DNA of 64,000 nucleotides. Origin: Planctomycetota bacterium (GTDB lineage Bacteria; Planctomycetota; UBA1135; UBA2386). Positions 39,946 through 48,418 of the stretch are shown here, one piece after another. A program made the position numbers and the translations under genes. The notes below the pieces were generated by a model. That model was not told the DNA's origin. It made no database searches and saw only the letters and a program-made list of their open reading frames with translations. The stretch is taken from assembly GCA_019636245.1 (NCBI GenBank), contig JAHBXX010000003.1, positions 1 to 64,000 on the forward strand, written 5' to 3'. Positions within the stretch are counted from its first letter, which is position 1; each line of letters begins with the position of its first letter.

Positions 39946-40598
39946 CCGCGACGCCTGCCCAGCAGGCGCCACGCCGCTGGTGGTTCGCCGGCTGGGTGGC
40001 GATCTGCGCAGGCTTCGCCGGCTGGTCCCTGGCCGGCGCCGTCGATCGCGCGGTCTGGGCCTTCGAAGTGATGCCGCTGGGCGTCGTGCTGCTGCTGCTC
40101 GCGCTGCTGCGGCGCTGGCGCCTGTCGGACCTCGCCTTCGGCCTGCTGACGGTCTTCTTCGTCGTCCAGTGCGTCGGCGGTCGCTACACCTTCGCCGAGG
40201 TGCCGGTGCCACGAGCGTTGCTGGATGCGCTCGGTCTCGCGCGCAACCCCGTCGACCGCATCGGCCACTTCTGCCAGGGTTTCGTGCCGGCGATCCTGTT
40301 GCGGGAATGGTTGCTCCGGCGGCTGGGCCTGCCGCGCGGCGCGCCCCTGTTCTGGCTCGTCACCGGCTGCTGCCTGGGCTTCAGTGCCGGCTACGAACTG
40401 CTGGAGATGGCGGTCGTGCTGGTCTTCTACCCCGGTGCCGGTCCGGAGTGGCTCGGCACGCAGGGCGACCCGTGGGACGCACAGTGGGACATGGCGACCG
40501 CGCTGGCCGGGGCGCTGCTGGCCCAACTGCTGCTGCGGCGCTGGCACGATCGCAGTCTGCAGCGCGTCGCTCCGGAGGGCTGCGCGCGAGCCCTCTGA
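39942..40598 (+). CDS. DUF2238 (YjdF-like) membrane protein
   Basis: The 218-residue protein has about six membrane helices. RYTFAEVPVPRALLD, ARNPVDRIGHFCQGFVPAIL and LGTQGDPWDAQWDMATAL are the diagnostic conserved loops of DUF2238. The conserved His, Glu and Asp residues in these loops suggest a metal or substrate site inside the membrane, but no function is known to me. It overlaps the DUF393 gene by 4 bases, implying a joint role. Confidence 0.85.
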   Translation: MTATPAQQAPRRWWFAGWVAICAGFAGWSLAGAVDRAVWAFEVMPLGVVLLLLALLRRWRLSDLAFGLLTVFFVVQCVGGRYTFAEVPVPRALLDALGLARNPVDRIGHFCQGFVPAILLREWLLRRLGLPRGAPLFWLVTGCCLGFSAGYELLEMAVVLVFYPGAGPEWLGTQGDPWDAQWDMATALAGALLAQLLLRRWHDRSLQRVAPEGCARAL

Positions 40599-40629
40599 GG
40601 CGGCCCCCGCGCCGCCGTCCGCGCGGCGA

Positions 40630-41796
40630 TCAGAACGTGCCCAGCAGCACCTGCACGAAGTTGCCGATCGGCGCCGCCTCGCGGGCGTCCTCCAGCGCCC
40701 GCGAGACCTGGGTGAAGATGCGGCGCAGGCGGACCCCGAGATCCTTGTCGTTGATCAGGATCCCGAGCGCGCCCTCGTTCTGCGTCAACCGGTCGGTCAC
40801 CGTGCGCAGGTTGGCGATCGTCAGCTTCAGGTTCTGGCCGGTCTCCGCGTCGCTGGTCAGCGTGCCGATCACGCCCGCCGCGGGGTCGTTCGCCTTCGCC
40901 AGCAGGGTGCGCAGGTCCGCCATCGCCTCGCCGAGGTCGCGGCCGAGCGCCTCGTCGCGCAGGATCCGGCCGAGCGCGCCCTTGCCGTCGTGGGCGTCGC
41001 CGACGATCCGGGCGATGTTGTCGACCGTCGTGCGCACGTTGTCGGCGGTCTCGCGGTCGTTCAGCAGCACGCCGATCGTGCCGTCGGTGGACCGCAGCGC
41101 CTCGCTGGTCGCGGCGAGGTTGCCGACGATGCGCATCACGTCGTCGCGCATCGCGGTGTCGACGACGAGGCGGCCGATCGTGCCCTCGCCCTTGAGCACG
41201 GCGTCGGTGATGGCGTTCAGGTTCTGCACCGTCTGCAGCACCTCGTCGTAGAGTTCGCGGCGCCGCACGAGCCGCCCGACCGTGGAGTTCTCGTCGTTCA
41301 TGTTGTCGAAGAACTCGCGGAACGACTTGACCGCGGCGTTGAGGTTCTCGCCGAGTTCGCCTTTGGCGTCGGCGATGTTGCCGATGCGGTCGAAGGCGCC
41401 CGGCTGGCTGAAGCCGCGCAGCTCGCGGCCGGCGGGCATCGGCGCGCCGCGGCCGGGGTCGATGTAGATCTGCTTGCCGCCGAGCACGCCGGCGTCGCGC
41501 ACCTCGATCAGCGCCGCCTCCGTCAGCGGCACGGGCTCCTTCAGCAGGAGGGTCATGCGCACCGGCAGCTCGGGCCGCTGGTACTCGACGTCGATCGCGC
41601 CGACCTTGCCGACCTTCTTGCCGAGCACCATGACGTTGGTCCCGGCCTCGGCGCTGCCCGCGTCGGGGAAGAACACCACCAGCGGCGGCACCTTGCCCAG
41701 GGACAGGTCGGTCAGGTTGACCGTGGCCCAGAGCAGGAAGGCCAGCGTGCCGAAGAAGACGAGGCCGAGCAGCGTGTCGCGACGGATGCGATCCAT
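40630..41796 (-). CDS. mlaD: MCE-domain substrate-binding protein of an Mla-type lipid transporter
   Basis: The 388-residue protein has a membrane anchor (about 8-28) and an MCE domain (VVFFPDAGSAEAGTNVMVLG, KVGAIDVEY, DAGVLGGKQIYIDPG). A long helical C-terminal region with a recurring G[TAV][IL]Gxx[LV] step follows (EGTIGRLVVD, DGTIGVLLND, KGALGRILRD, AGVIGTLTSD, EGALGILIND), one about every 35-45 residues. MCE proteins form periplasmic rings or tubes that conduct lipids between membranes; the helical repeat likely extends that tube. It is the last gene of the lipoprotein-mlaE-mlaF-mlaD operon, 14 bases after mlaF. Confidence 0.92.
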   Translation of the reverse strand: MDRIRRDTLLGLVFFGTLAFLLWATVNLTDLSLGKVPPLVVFFPDAGSAEAGTNVMVLGKKVGKVGAIDVEYQRPELPVRMTLLLKEPVPLTEAALIEVRDAGVLGGKQIYIDPGRGAPMPAGRELRGFSQPGAFDRIGNIADAKGELGENLNAAVKSFREFFDNMNDENSTVGRLVRRRELYDEVLQTVQNLNAITDAVLKGEGTIGRLVVDTAMRDDVMRIVGNLAATSEALRSTDGTIGVLLNDRETADNVRTTVDNIARIVGDAHDGKGALGRILRDEALGRDLGEAMADLRTLLAKANDPAAGVIGTLTSDAETGQNLKLTIANLRTVTDRLTQNEGALGILINDKDLGVRLRRIFTQVSRALEDAREAAPIGNFVQVLLGTF

Positions 41797-41810
41797 GGGA
41801 TTTCCGGGAG

Positions 41811-42539
41811 TCAGTCGGTGCCGCCGTGCAGGAAGGCGCGGGCCAGGGGGTGTTCGCTGTGCACGAGTTCGTCGACGGTGCCCTCGATGCCGAGGCGTCC
41901 CTGATCGAGGATGCCGATGCGATCGCCACACTGCACGGCGCAGGCCCGGGAGTGGGTGACGATCAGGCCGGTGACCCCCAGCTGGTCGCGCACCTCGACG
42001 ATCAGCTCGTGGATCTGCTTGGAGATGATCGGGTCCAGCCCGGCGTTGGGCTCGTCGTAGAGCACGTACTCGGGCTTGGTGACCAGGGCCCGCGCGAGTC
42101 CGGTGCGCAGCCGCATGCCGCCGGAGATGCTCGGCGGATACTGGGCTGCCGCGTGGTCCATGCGGACCATGCGCAGCACCTCGTGCACGCGGTCGCGCGT
42201 CTCGTCGCGGCCGAGGCGGCCGTGTTCGCGCAGCGGCAGGGCGACGTTGTCCTCGACCGACAGCCAGTTGATCAGGGCACCGTTCTGGAACAGGTAGCCC
42301 ATGCGGCGTCGCAGCGCCATCAGCTGGGTGCGGCCCATGGCGGGGACCTCCTGGCCGTCGACCTGCACCGAGCCGGAGTCCGGCCTGAGGATGCCGATCA
42401 CGTGCTTCAGGGTGACGCTCTTGCCGCTGCCGGAGGGGCCCATCAGCACGAAGTTCATGCCCTTCGGCACCGCCAGCGTCATGCCGTCGAGGATCTGCCG
42501 ACCGCCCAGCCGCTTGCTGACCTCGCGCAGTTCGATCAT
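41811..42539 (-). CDS. mlaF: ABC transporter ATPase of an Mla-type lipid transporter
   Basis: The 242-residue ATPase has Walker A GPSGSGKSVTLKHVIG, the Q-loop LFQNGALI, the signature SISGGMRLRTGLARAL (ISGGM in place of LSGGM), Walker B YVLYDEPNAGLDP and the switch His in VTHS. The insert pattern and DxIISKQIHELI are those of MlaF/Ttg2A. It powers MlaE-MlaD lipid movement. The ATG overlaps the mlaE stop (ATGA). Confidence 0.94.
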   Translation of the reverse strand: MIELREVSKRLGGRQILDGMTLAVPKGMNFVLMGPSGSGKSVTLKHVIGILRPDSGSVQVDGQEVPAMGRTQLMALRRRMGYLFQNGALINWLSVEDNVALPLREHGRLGRDETRDRVHEVLRMVRMDHAAAQYPPSISGGMRLRTGLARALVTKPEYVLYDEPNAGLDPIISKQIHELIVEVRDQLGVTGLIVTHSRACAVQCGDRIGILDQGRLGIEGTVDELVHSEHPLARAFLHGGTD

Positions 42540-43333
42540 CCGGCGAGGAAGTAGAAGAACCAGGTGACGATGAAGCCCAGCACGATGATCAGGATCACCG
42601 AGTTGCGGACGGCCGCCTGCACGGCGAGGCCGACGCCGAGCGCCCCGCCGCTGGCGCGCAGGCCGGAGGCGCAGCTGACGATCGAGACGGCGATGCCGAA
42701 CACCACCGCCTTGAACAGGCCGACGTAGACCTCCTTGGGCAGCGCCGTGCCCGACGAGGTCAGCGCCTCGCGGGCGCTGATCCAGTAGAGGTCGGGGCTG
42801 ACCCCGAGGTTGTGCTCGGCGATGACGCTGCCGCCGTAGATGCCGACCAGGTTCGACAGGACGGTGAGCGTGGGGCACATCACGGCCAGCGCGACGACCC
42901 GCGGCACCACGAGGTAGTCGACCGGGTCGACCGACATCACCTCCAGCGCCGCCACCTCGTCGCTGACGTTCATCGTGCCGACCTCGGCGGCCATCGACGA
43001 GCCGACCGTGGCCGCCAGGATCACGCCGGTGATGAACGGGCCCATCTCGCGGCACATCGACAGGGCGGTGATGGTGCCCAGGATCGCCGTGTCGCCGAAA
43101 CGGCGCAGTTCGATGCCGGTCTGCATCGCCAGGATCGCGCCGGCGAAGGCGGCGACGACCAGGGTCACCGGCAGGGAGCGCACGCCGGCGTTGAAGGCCA
43201 TGTCCAGCGTGAACCGGATCCGGCGGGGGAGGCGGTGCAGCGCGAGTCCGCTGCGCAACAGCAGGTCGACGACGTAGCCGGCGGCGTCGATGCGGGCGCC
43301 GAGCTGGCGGCCGACGGCGGTGAGCACGCTCAT
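42536..43333 (-). CDS. mlaE: MlaE-type lipid ABC transporter permease
   Basis: The 265-residue permease has the MlaE family core: VAAFAGAILAMQTGIELRRFG, SMCREMGPFITGVILAATVGSSMAAEVGTM, then EVMSVDPVDYLVVPRVVAL, and five to six membrane helices. It carries phospholipids between inner membrane and MCE ring. The ATG overlaps the stop of the repeat lipoprotein gene, tying that protein to the transporter. Confidence 0.95.
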   Translation of the reverse strand: MSVLTAVGRQLGARIDAAGYVVDLLLRSGLALHRLPRRIRFTLDMAFNAGVRSLPVTLVVAAFAGAILAMQTGIELRRFGDTAILGTITALSMCREMGPFITGVILAATVGSSMAAEVGTMNVSDEVAALEVMSVDPVDYLVVPRVVALAVMCPTLTVLSNLVGIYGGSVIAEHNLGVSPDLYWISAREALTSSGTALPKEVYVGLFKAVVFGIAVSIVSCASGLRASGGALGVGLAVQAAVRNSVILIIVLGFIVTWFFYFLAG

Positions 43334-44793
43334 GAGCCCGGCTCCGGCGCCGGCGCGCCGTCGTTGCCGCCGAAGCGGATCGGGATGCAGTGCAACAGCC
43401 GCAGCACGGTCGCGCCGTCGGCGGCGCGTTCGTAGCTGCCGAGGAACGGCACGCTGGCGGTCGTCCCGCCCTGCCGCTCGCGGCGCGTGAACAGGCGCGC
43501 GACGAGGTCGAACGCGTCGTCGTCGGCGGCGCGCTGGCGGCCCACCGCGAGCTGCCACAGGAAGCCATAGGCCTCCTCGACGCCGTAGGCGTTGCCGTCG
43601 CGCCAGGGGAATGGCGACAGCAGGCTCCAGTCGCCGCTCAGCGCCGCGCCGCGCACGTCCGTGCGGCTCGTGCGGTGCAGGAACGGCCAGAACTTCTCGA
43701 AGGTCTCGCGTTCGCCCACGTCGTGCCGATCCTGCACGATGCGGTAGTAGAAGGGCAGGATCCAGTTCTGCGTCGTGCGCAGGTCGGGATCGTGGTACTC
43801 GCGCCACCAGACCAGGGGCCAGAGGAAGAACCACGCGCGCTGGTCGTCGCTGTGCACCCGGCCGAGCAGCGGGAACAGCCACCACTGCGAGACGTTGTCC
43901 TCGGCGCGGTTCCAGTAGTGGAAGAACAGCGGCCAGAACAGGTTCAGCCGGGCGAAGTGGTCGTCCTTCCAGGTGTGCTGGAAGAACGGCCACAGCACCA
44001 TCCAGCCGTGCACGGTGCGGCCGCTGCGCCAGCCGAACAGCGGCCACAGCCAGAAGCTCTGCACCGGCGCGTCGCTGAACTCGTTCTCGGTGCTCCAGGC
44101 GAAGAACGGCCACAGCACGAACCGGCGGTCGTGGCGGCCGGGCTCGATGTCGTGGCCGTAGAACGGCAGCACCCGGAACCAGCGGTGGTCGTTCTCGGCG
44201 CACGAGCCGATGCCGATCAGCGGCCACAGGAACAGCTGGTGCCGGTGCCCGCCCTTGTCCAGGCGCAGGTAGAGCGGGAACAGGATCGCGACGGCGCGGT
44301 CGTAGGTGAGGAACTGGGGGACGTCGGCGTAGAAGGGGAAGAAGGCGAAGTAGTTCTCGCGCTGGTCGGCGGAGCTGCCCCCCCAGAACAGCGGGAACAG
44401 GGCATACCAGTCGACGTCGCGTTCGCCCTCGTCGTTGATGCGGCTGCGGTGGCTCCACAGCGGGAACAACCGCTGCATGGACTCCTCGGCGTCGCTGCGC
44501 ACGCGCCCGAGCGGCCACAGGAACTGGTGCTCGACCGCGGCCTGCGGCGGCTCGGTGACGCGGCGGTAGAGCGGCCGGATGCGGAAGTCGTCGCCGCCGT
44601 CGGTCGTGCGTTCGTAGTGCAGCAGCGGCCACAGGCAGTCCCACTCCAGCACCTCGCCGTCGGCGTCGAGGCGATGGAACCACAGCGGCGACAGGTTCAG
44701 TTCGCGCGGCAGCACGGCGCAGCCGCCGAGGACGGCGGCGCCGGCGGCGAGCAGGACCAGGCGGGCGGGGTTGGTGCGGCAGCTGCTCGCCAT
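43330..44793 (-). CDS. WPLF-repeat lipoprotein heading the Mla operon
   Basis: The 487-residue protein has a lipoprotein signal (LVLLAAGAAVLGGC, lipid-modified C25). The mature protein is built from about 17 copies of a short aromatic-proline step, [LFIV]-[WFLR]-P-[LF]-x-x, spaced about 18-35 residues apart: LWPLLHY, LFPLWSH, FFPFYAD, LWPLIGI, VLPFYGH, LWPFFAW, LWPLFGW, FWPLFFH, ILPFYYR, FWPFLHR and others. Between them lie charged Arg/Asp/Glu/His turns. The regularity suggests a repeating beta structure with aromatic girdles. I do not know a characterised family member. It is the first gene of the operon and overlaps mlaE by 4 bases, so a part in MCE lipid transport is inferred. TATCCT lies 12 bases upstream of the ATG. 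Confidence 0.8.
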   Translation of the reverse strand: MASSCRTNPARLVLLAAGAAVLGGCAVLPRELNLSPLWFHRLDADGEVLEWDCLWPLLHYERTTDGGDDFRIRPLYRRVTEPPQAAVEHQFLWPLGRVRSDAEESMQRLFPLWSHRSRINDEGERDVDWYALFPLFWGGSSADQRENYFAFFPFYADVPQFLTYDRAVAILFPLYLRLDKGGHRHQLFLWPLIGIGSCAENDHRWFRVLPFYGHDIEPGRHDRRFVLWPFFAWSTENEFSDAPVQSFWLWPLFGWRSGRTVHGWMVLWPFFQHTWKDDHFARLNLFWPLFFHYWNRAEDNVSQWWLFPLLGRVHSDDQRAWFFLWPLVWWREYHDPDLRTTQNWILPFYYRIVQDRHDVGERETFEKFWPFLHRTSRTDVRGAALSGDWSLLSPFPWRDGNAYGVEEAYGFLWQLAVGRQRAADDDAFDLVARLFTRRERQGGTTASVPFLGSYERAADGATVLRLLHCIPIRFGGNDGAPAPEPGS

Positions 44794-44805
44794 GTCGTGC
44801 GGCGG

Positions 44806-44811
44806 AGGATA
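44806..44811 (-). promoter_or_regulatory. -10 box of the repeat lipoprotein-mlaEFD operon
   Basis: TATCCT on the minus strand lies 12 bases before the ATG at 44793, predicting a leader of about 5 bases. No clear -35 element. Confidence 0.42.
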
Positions 44812-44934
44812 CTGCCGGGCGGGTGCCGCTCGCATGCACGAAAAGCGCCGCGATCGGCCGATCTCGCGGGGCGGTGCTGCGCGTGCAGGCGCCCGCCGCG
44901 CCGCGGAAACTGTCGCGCGGCGGCACGCGTGCTG

Positions 44935-44940
44935 TATACC
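44935..44940 (+). promoter_or_regulatory. -10 box giving a probably leaderless trpS mRNA
   Basis: TATACC ends 6 bases before the ATG at 44947. CTGTCG 19 bases upstream is a poor -35. No Shine-Dalgarno sequence in the intervening GCCGCC. Confidence 0.5.
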
Positions 44941-44946
44941 GCCGCC

Positions 44947-45942
44947 ATGGTCCGCACCATGTCCGGCATCCAGCCGACCGGGGATCTGCACATCGGCAAC
45001 TACCTCGGTGCGCTGGTCAACTGGGTCGAACTGCAGCGCCGCTACGAAGCGTTCTTCTGCGTCGTCGACCTGCATGCCCTGACGCAGCGGCCCGAACCCG
45101 CGGCGCTGCAGCGGCGGGTGCGGGAGGTCGCGATCGGCATCCTCGCCAGCGGCGTCGATCCCGATCGCTCGACGTTGTTCGTGCAGTCGCACGTGCCCCA
45201 GCACACGGAGCTGGCCTGGGTGCTGAACTGCCTGGTCCCGCTCGGCGACCTGAACCGCATGACGCAGTTCAAGGACAAGAGCGCGCAGCAGCCGGAGAAC
45301 ATCAACGCCGGCCTGTTCACCTACCCGGTGCTGCAGGCCGCCGACATCGTGCTCTACCGGGCCGAGCGGGTGCCGGTCGGCGAGGACCAGGAGCAGCACC
45401 TGGAACTGGCGCGGGAGACGGTGCGGCGCTTCAACCACGTCTACGGCGACACCTTTCCCGAGCCGCAGGTCGTGAAGAGCCATGCGCCCCGGGTGATGGG
45501 TCTCGATGGCGAGAGCAAGATGTCGAAGTCCCGCAACAACGAGATCGGTCTGTTCGAGACCGCCGAGGAGACGATGCACAAGCTGCGGTCCGCCAAGACC
45601 GATCCGGCCCGGCTGCGGCGCACGGACCCGGGCAACCCGCAGGTCTGCAACGTCTTCGCCTGGCACGGGTTCTTCTCGCCGGCGGCGCAACGGGCCGAGA
45701 TCGACGCCGGCTGCCGGTCGGCGGCGCTGGGCTGCGTCGACTGCAAGAAGGCCCTGGCGCAGAACCTGGAACAGGTCAAGGGGCCGATCCGCGAGCGCGC
45801 CGCGGCGCTGCGCGCGCACCCGGGGCGGCTGGACGAGATCCTGGCGGCGGGCGCGGCGAAGGCGCGGGCCGCGGCGGAGGCCACGATGACGCTCGTGCGC
45901 GAGCGCATCGGCCTGCGGGCGCCCCGCGGAGGTGGAGCGTGA
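44947..45942 (+). CDS. trpS: Tryptophanyl-tRNA synthetase
   Basis: The 331-residue class I synthetase has SGIQPTGDLHIGNYLGALVNW (HIGH-type motif), LFVQSHVPQHTEL, the specificity segment ADIVLYRAERVPVGEDQEQH and the KMSKS loop GESKMSKSRNN. It charges tRNA-Trp; its cognate tRNA gene is at 54510. ATG 44947 is preferred over the in-frame ATG 44959 because of the -10 box spacing. Its stop overlaps the next gene (GTGA). Confidence 0.96.
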   Translation: MVRTMSGIQPTGDLHIGNYLGALVNWVELQRRYEAFFCVVDLHALTQRPEPAALQRRVREVAIGILASGVDPDRSTLFVQSHVPQHTELAWVLNCLVPLGDLNRMTQFKDKSAQQPENINAGLFTYPVLQAADIVLYRAERVPVGEDQEQHLELARETVRRFNHVYGDTFPEPQVVKSHAPRVMGLDGESKMSKSRNNEIGLFETAEETMHKLRSAKTDPARLRRTDPGNPQVCNVFAWHGFFSPAAQRAEIDAGCRSAALGCVDCKKALAQNLEQVKGPIRERAAALRAHPGRLDEILAAGAAKARAAAEATMTLVRERIGLRAPRGGGA

Positions 45943-46469
45943 CGCGCCGGCCGAGGGTGGCGTGGGCGATCCTGTGCGCGGCCGGCCTCGCGGCGTGCGC
46001 CGGACCGCCGGCGACGCCAGAGCAGCGGCGGCTGGGCGAGCAGCGGCTGCTGGCGCCGTTCCTGCGCGACGCCGAGGTCGGCTGCGGCGAACTGGCGATC
46101 GACATCACCGGCAACTTCCATCCCCACGTCGGCCAACCGGCGATCGACCCGGCGACCCAGTCGGTGGCCAGGACGCATGGCGATGGCTACCGGGAGACGG
46201 TGTGGACGAACAAGACCGGCGATCCGGCGCGCGCCTTCGTGCTGACGATCGGCCAGCCGCCGGAGATCACCGAACGCGGCGTCGAGCCAGCCGTGCAGAT
46301 GCGCTTCCGGGTGCTGCACCAGATCAGGCTGCGGGTCTACGAGGACAGGCGACCGTTGACGCTCGACGTGCGCGCCGCCGGCGACTTCGTGCTGCTGCGG
46401 GAACCGGGCAGCCGACCGCGCGAGATCGAGCGGTTCGAGGTCTCGGGCGGCGTGGCGACGGTGCGATGA
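45939..46469 (+). CDS. Probable lipoprotein of unknown function
   Basis: The 176-residue protein starts with GTG overlapping the trpS stop and preceded by GGAGGTGGA. It has a signal ending GLAACAGPPAT, a likely lipobox with Cys at about residue 20. The mature part has a beta-rich stretch (GELAIDITGNFHPHV, YRETVWTNKTGDP, LRVYEDRRPLTLDVRAAGDF). It resembles in outline small envelope lipoproteins of the YcfL type, but I am not certain. It is coupled to the TPR lipoprotein that follows. Confidence 0.7.
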   Translation: MTRRPRVAWAILCAAGLAACAGPPATPEQRRLGEQRLLAPFLRDAEVGCGELAIDITGNFHPHVGQPAIDPATQSVARTHGDGYRETVWTNKTGDPARAFVLTIGQPPEITERGVEPAVQMRFRVLHQIRLRVYEDRRPLTLDVRAAGDFVLLREPGSRPREIERFEVSGGVATVR

Positions 46470-47572
46470 GCCGATTCCGGAGGCGCGGGCGGTGGATGGC
46501 GCTCGCGGTGCTGCTGCTCGGCGGCGGCTGCGAGGTGGGGCCGGTGCGGCCGCGCAACGCCCCCGATCCGGCCGTCTACGTCGCCTGCGAGGATCCGGTC
46601 GGCGCGGCGGCCTGGCAGCGGGCGCAGGCGGCGCTGGCCCTGGGCGACGATGCCACGGCGCTGGTCGACCTGCGGACCTGCGCCGAACGCTGTCCCCTGC
46701 TGGTGCGCGCGCACCTCGCCTACCAGGATGCCGCGCGGCGGCTCGGCGGCGACGCCGAGCGGGCCATGCAGGCGTTCTACCTGGCGGATGCGAACGAGGT
46801 CCCGGTCGTGCGCGAGTACCTGCGGGCGCGCCTCGCCGAGACGTCCTACGCCCAGGGCGGGGCCTTGCGCGCCATCCTGGCGCGCGACCCGTCGTTCGCC
46901 TGGGCGCACCTGTCGTCGGCGCGCGTGCACCGGCGCCAGGGCCGGTTGCTGCAGGCCGTGGATGCGTTCGGGGCCGCGATCGCCAACGGACCCGACCTGC
47001 ACGAGGCGCGGCTCGAGCGCGCGCAGGTGCTGGCCGAACTGGGGCGGGAGGTCGAGGCCGCCGTCGACTACCGGGCCTACCTGCGCGCGCGCCCCGAGGA
47101 CGAAGTCGCGACGCGTGCCTTCGTGTCGCTGTTGCTCTACCAGCTCGAGCGGACCGGCGAAGCGGTGGAACTGCTCGACCGGCTCGAGGCGCGCGCGCCC
47201 GGGGACCCGATGCTGCGCATGGATCGTGCGGCCGCGCTGTGGCAGTCGAACGAGCCGCAGCAGGCGATCGAGGCCTACGTCGCCGTGCTGGCCGCCGATC
47301 CTGGCACGGCGCGCGCGGCCCTGAACATCGGCTACCTCTACTACGAGGTCGTGCCGCGCGATGCGGCCGGCCGTCGACGGTTCTGGCCCCGGGCACGGGC
47401 CGCGTTCCGCATGTTCCTGGCGCAGGCCCGGCCGAGCGACGGCCACGAGCAGTTCGAGTTCACGCTCGGCGTGCCCTACCGGCTCGAGGTGATCGCCGAG
47501 CTGCTCGGCCCGGATCCCGAGACGGAGGTCTCGCTGGCCGATCTCGCCTGGCCGGTCGGCGACGGTGCCTGA
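46466..47572 (+). CDS. Tetratricopeptide-repeat lipoprotein
   Basis: The 368-residue protein has a lipoprotein signal (LAVLLLGGGCEVG, Cys about 22). TPR-like helical pairs follow: AAWQRAQAALALGDDATALVD, AWAHLSSARVHRRQGRLLQA, ARLERAQVLAELGREVEAAVD, RMDRAAALWQSNEPQQAIEAY and ALNIGYLYYEVVPRD. It is probably a periplasmic scaffold protein. It forms a coupled pair with the preceding lipoprotein, downstream of trpS; a functional link to trpS is not evident. Confidence 0.8.
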   Translation: MSRFRRRGRWMALAVLLLGGGCEVGPVRPRNAPDPAVYVACEDPVGAAAWQRAQAALALGDDATALVDLRTCAERCPLLVRAHLAYQDAARRLGGDAERAMQAFYLADANEVPVVREYLRARLAETSYAQGGALRAILARDPSFAWAHLSSARVHRRQGRLLQAVDAFGAAIANGPDLHEARLERAQVLAELGREVEAAVDYRAYLRARPEDEVATRAFVSLLLYQLERTGEAVELLDRLEARAPGDPMLRMDRAAALWQSNEPQQAIEAYVAVLAADPGTARAALNIGYLYYEVVPRDAAGRRRFWPRARAAFRMFLAQARPSDGHEQFEFTLGVPYRLEVIAELLGPDPETEVSLADLAWPVGDGA

Positions 47573-47585
47573 GCGGCGGTCCGCT

Positions 47586-48296
47586 TCACCGGGCCGTCGC
47601 CGCGGCGGCCCGCACGATCTCCTCGACGCCGAACGCGGACAGTTGCGGTAGCAGGCGCGCCCAGTCCGCCTGCCAGCCGCGGTCGCGCCGGGGTCCCGGC
47701 CGGCGCAGCCGGTGCCGGGGGGAGTCGATCTTCGCCACCACCCAGCCCGTGGCGTCATCGTGGTGCGCGAGCAGGTTGCGCAGGTCGAGGTTGCCGTCGC
47801 GGAACCCCAGGACATGCAGCCGCCCGACCAGGTTGCCGAGGGCTTCGGCGAGGGCGCGGCGCTCGCCGGGTTGCAGCCGGGCGAAGCAGCGATCCAGGGT
47901 CTCGCCGGGGAAGGCGGCGGTCACCAGGACCGCGCGGCGGAGGAAGCCGCCCGTGCGCTCCTCGCCGACCAGGATCGGCTCCGGCGCGGGCAGGTCGTGG
48001 CGGCGCATCCACGCCAGGGCGTCGAACTCCGCCGCGGCGCGGGAGCGAGACCACGGTCCGGTGCGCCGCGCGAAGTCCCGGAGCCTGGACGCCCAAGTAG
48101 CGTATTCGTAGACCTTTACGTAGTACGCGCCATGAGGGGTGCGGCGCTCGCGGACCCAGGACGTGCGGTGGTCGGTGACCACCCGGCCGGTGCCGCGGCG
48201 TGGATCCAGCACGGCGGCCACGAAGGCCGCGTCGCGGGCCAGGGGATGTCCGGCGCCGCGTACGAACCTTGGCAGGTTGTGGATCCTTGTCGACAC
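47586..48296 (-). CDS. Lipopolysaccharide kinase (Kdo/WaaP) family protein, copy 2
   Basis: The 236-residue protein (GTG start) has the kinase-like features YYVKVY (candidate ATP-binding K61), AAAEFDALAWMRRHDLPAPEP (E90), LGFRDGNLDLRNLL (catalytic D167) and VVAKIDSPRHRLRR (D191). This matches WaaP/Kdo-kinase-like proteins, here with a typical PEP-rich ligand segment. I place the start at GTG 48296 because TATACT lies 12 bases upstream; longer in-frame starts would run through that promoter. Substrate is presumably an envelope glycolipid. It differs clearly from copy 1 at 2404. Confidence 0.75.
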   Translation of the reverse strand: MSTRIHNLPRFVRGAGHPLARDAAFVAAVLDPRRGTGRVVTDHRTSWVRERRTPHGAYYVKVYEYATWASRLRDFARRTGPWSRSRAAAEFDALAWMRRHDLPAPEPILVGEERTGGFLRRAVLVTAAFPGETLDRCFARLQPGERRALAEALGNLVGRLHVLGFRDGNLDLRNLLAHHDDATGWVVAKIDSPRHRLRRPGPRRDRGWQADWARLLPQLSAFGVEEIVRAAAATAR

Positions 48297-48316
48297 GGCG
48301 CGCGCAAGAGTATAGT
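48287..48316. promoter_or_regulatory. Overlapping divergent promoters for HU (+) and WaaP-like kinase (-)
   Basis: On the plus strand TTGTCG (48287-48292), 18 bases, TATAGT (48311-48316) point to HU with a leader of about 95 bases. On the minus strand the overlapping AGTATA (48309-48314) reads TATACT and points to the kinase, 12 bases before its GTG. The two -10 boxes share four bases (48311-48314), so only one polymerase could occupy the site at a time. Confidence 0.55.
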
Positions 48317-48418
48317 CCACCGCTACTTGATGCTCCCTCGCGCAGTGCGGCTGCGGCTGGACCCCCGTCGGATCCGTGCCGCGGCGCGGAACTGCGGCCG
48401 GACCCACGGAGGTCGTCC

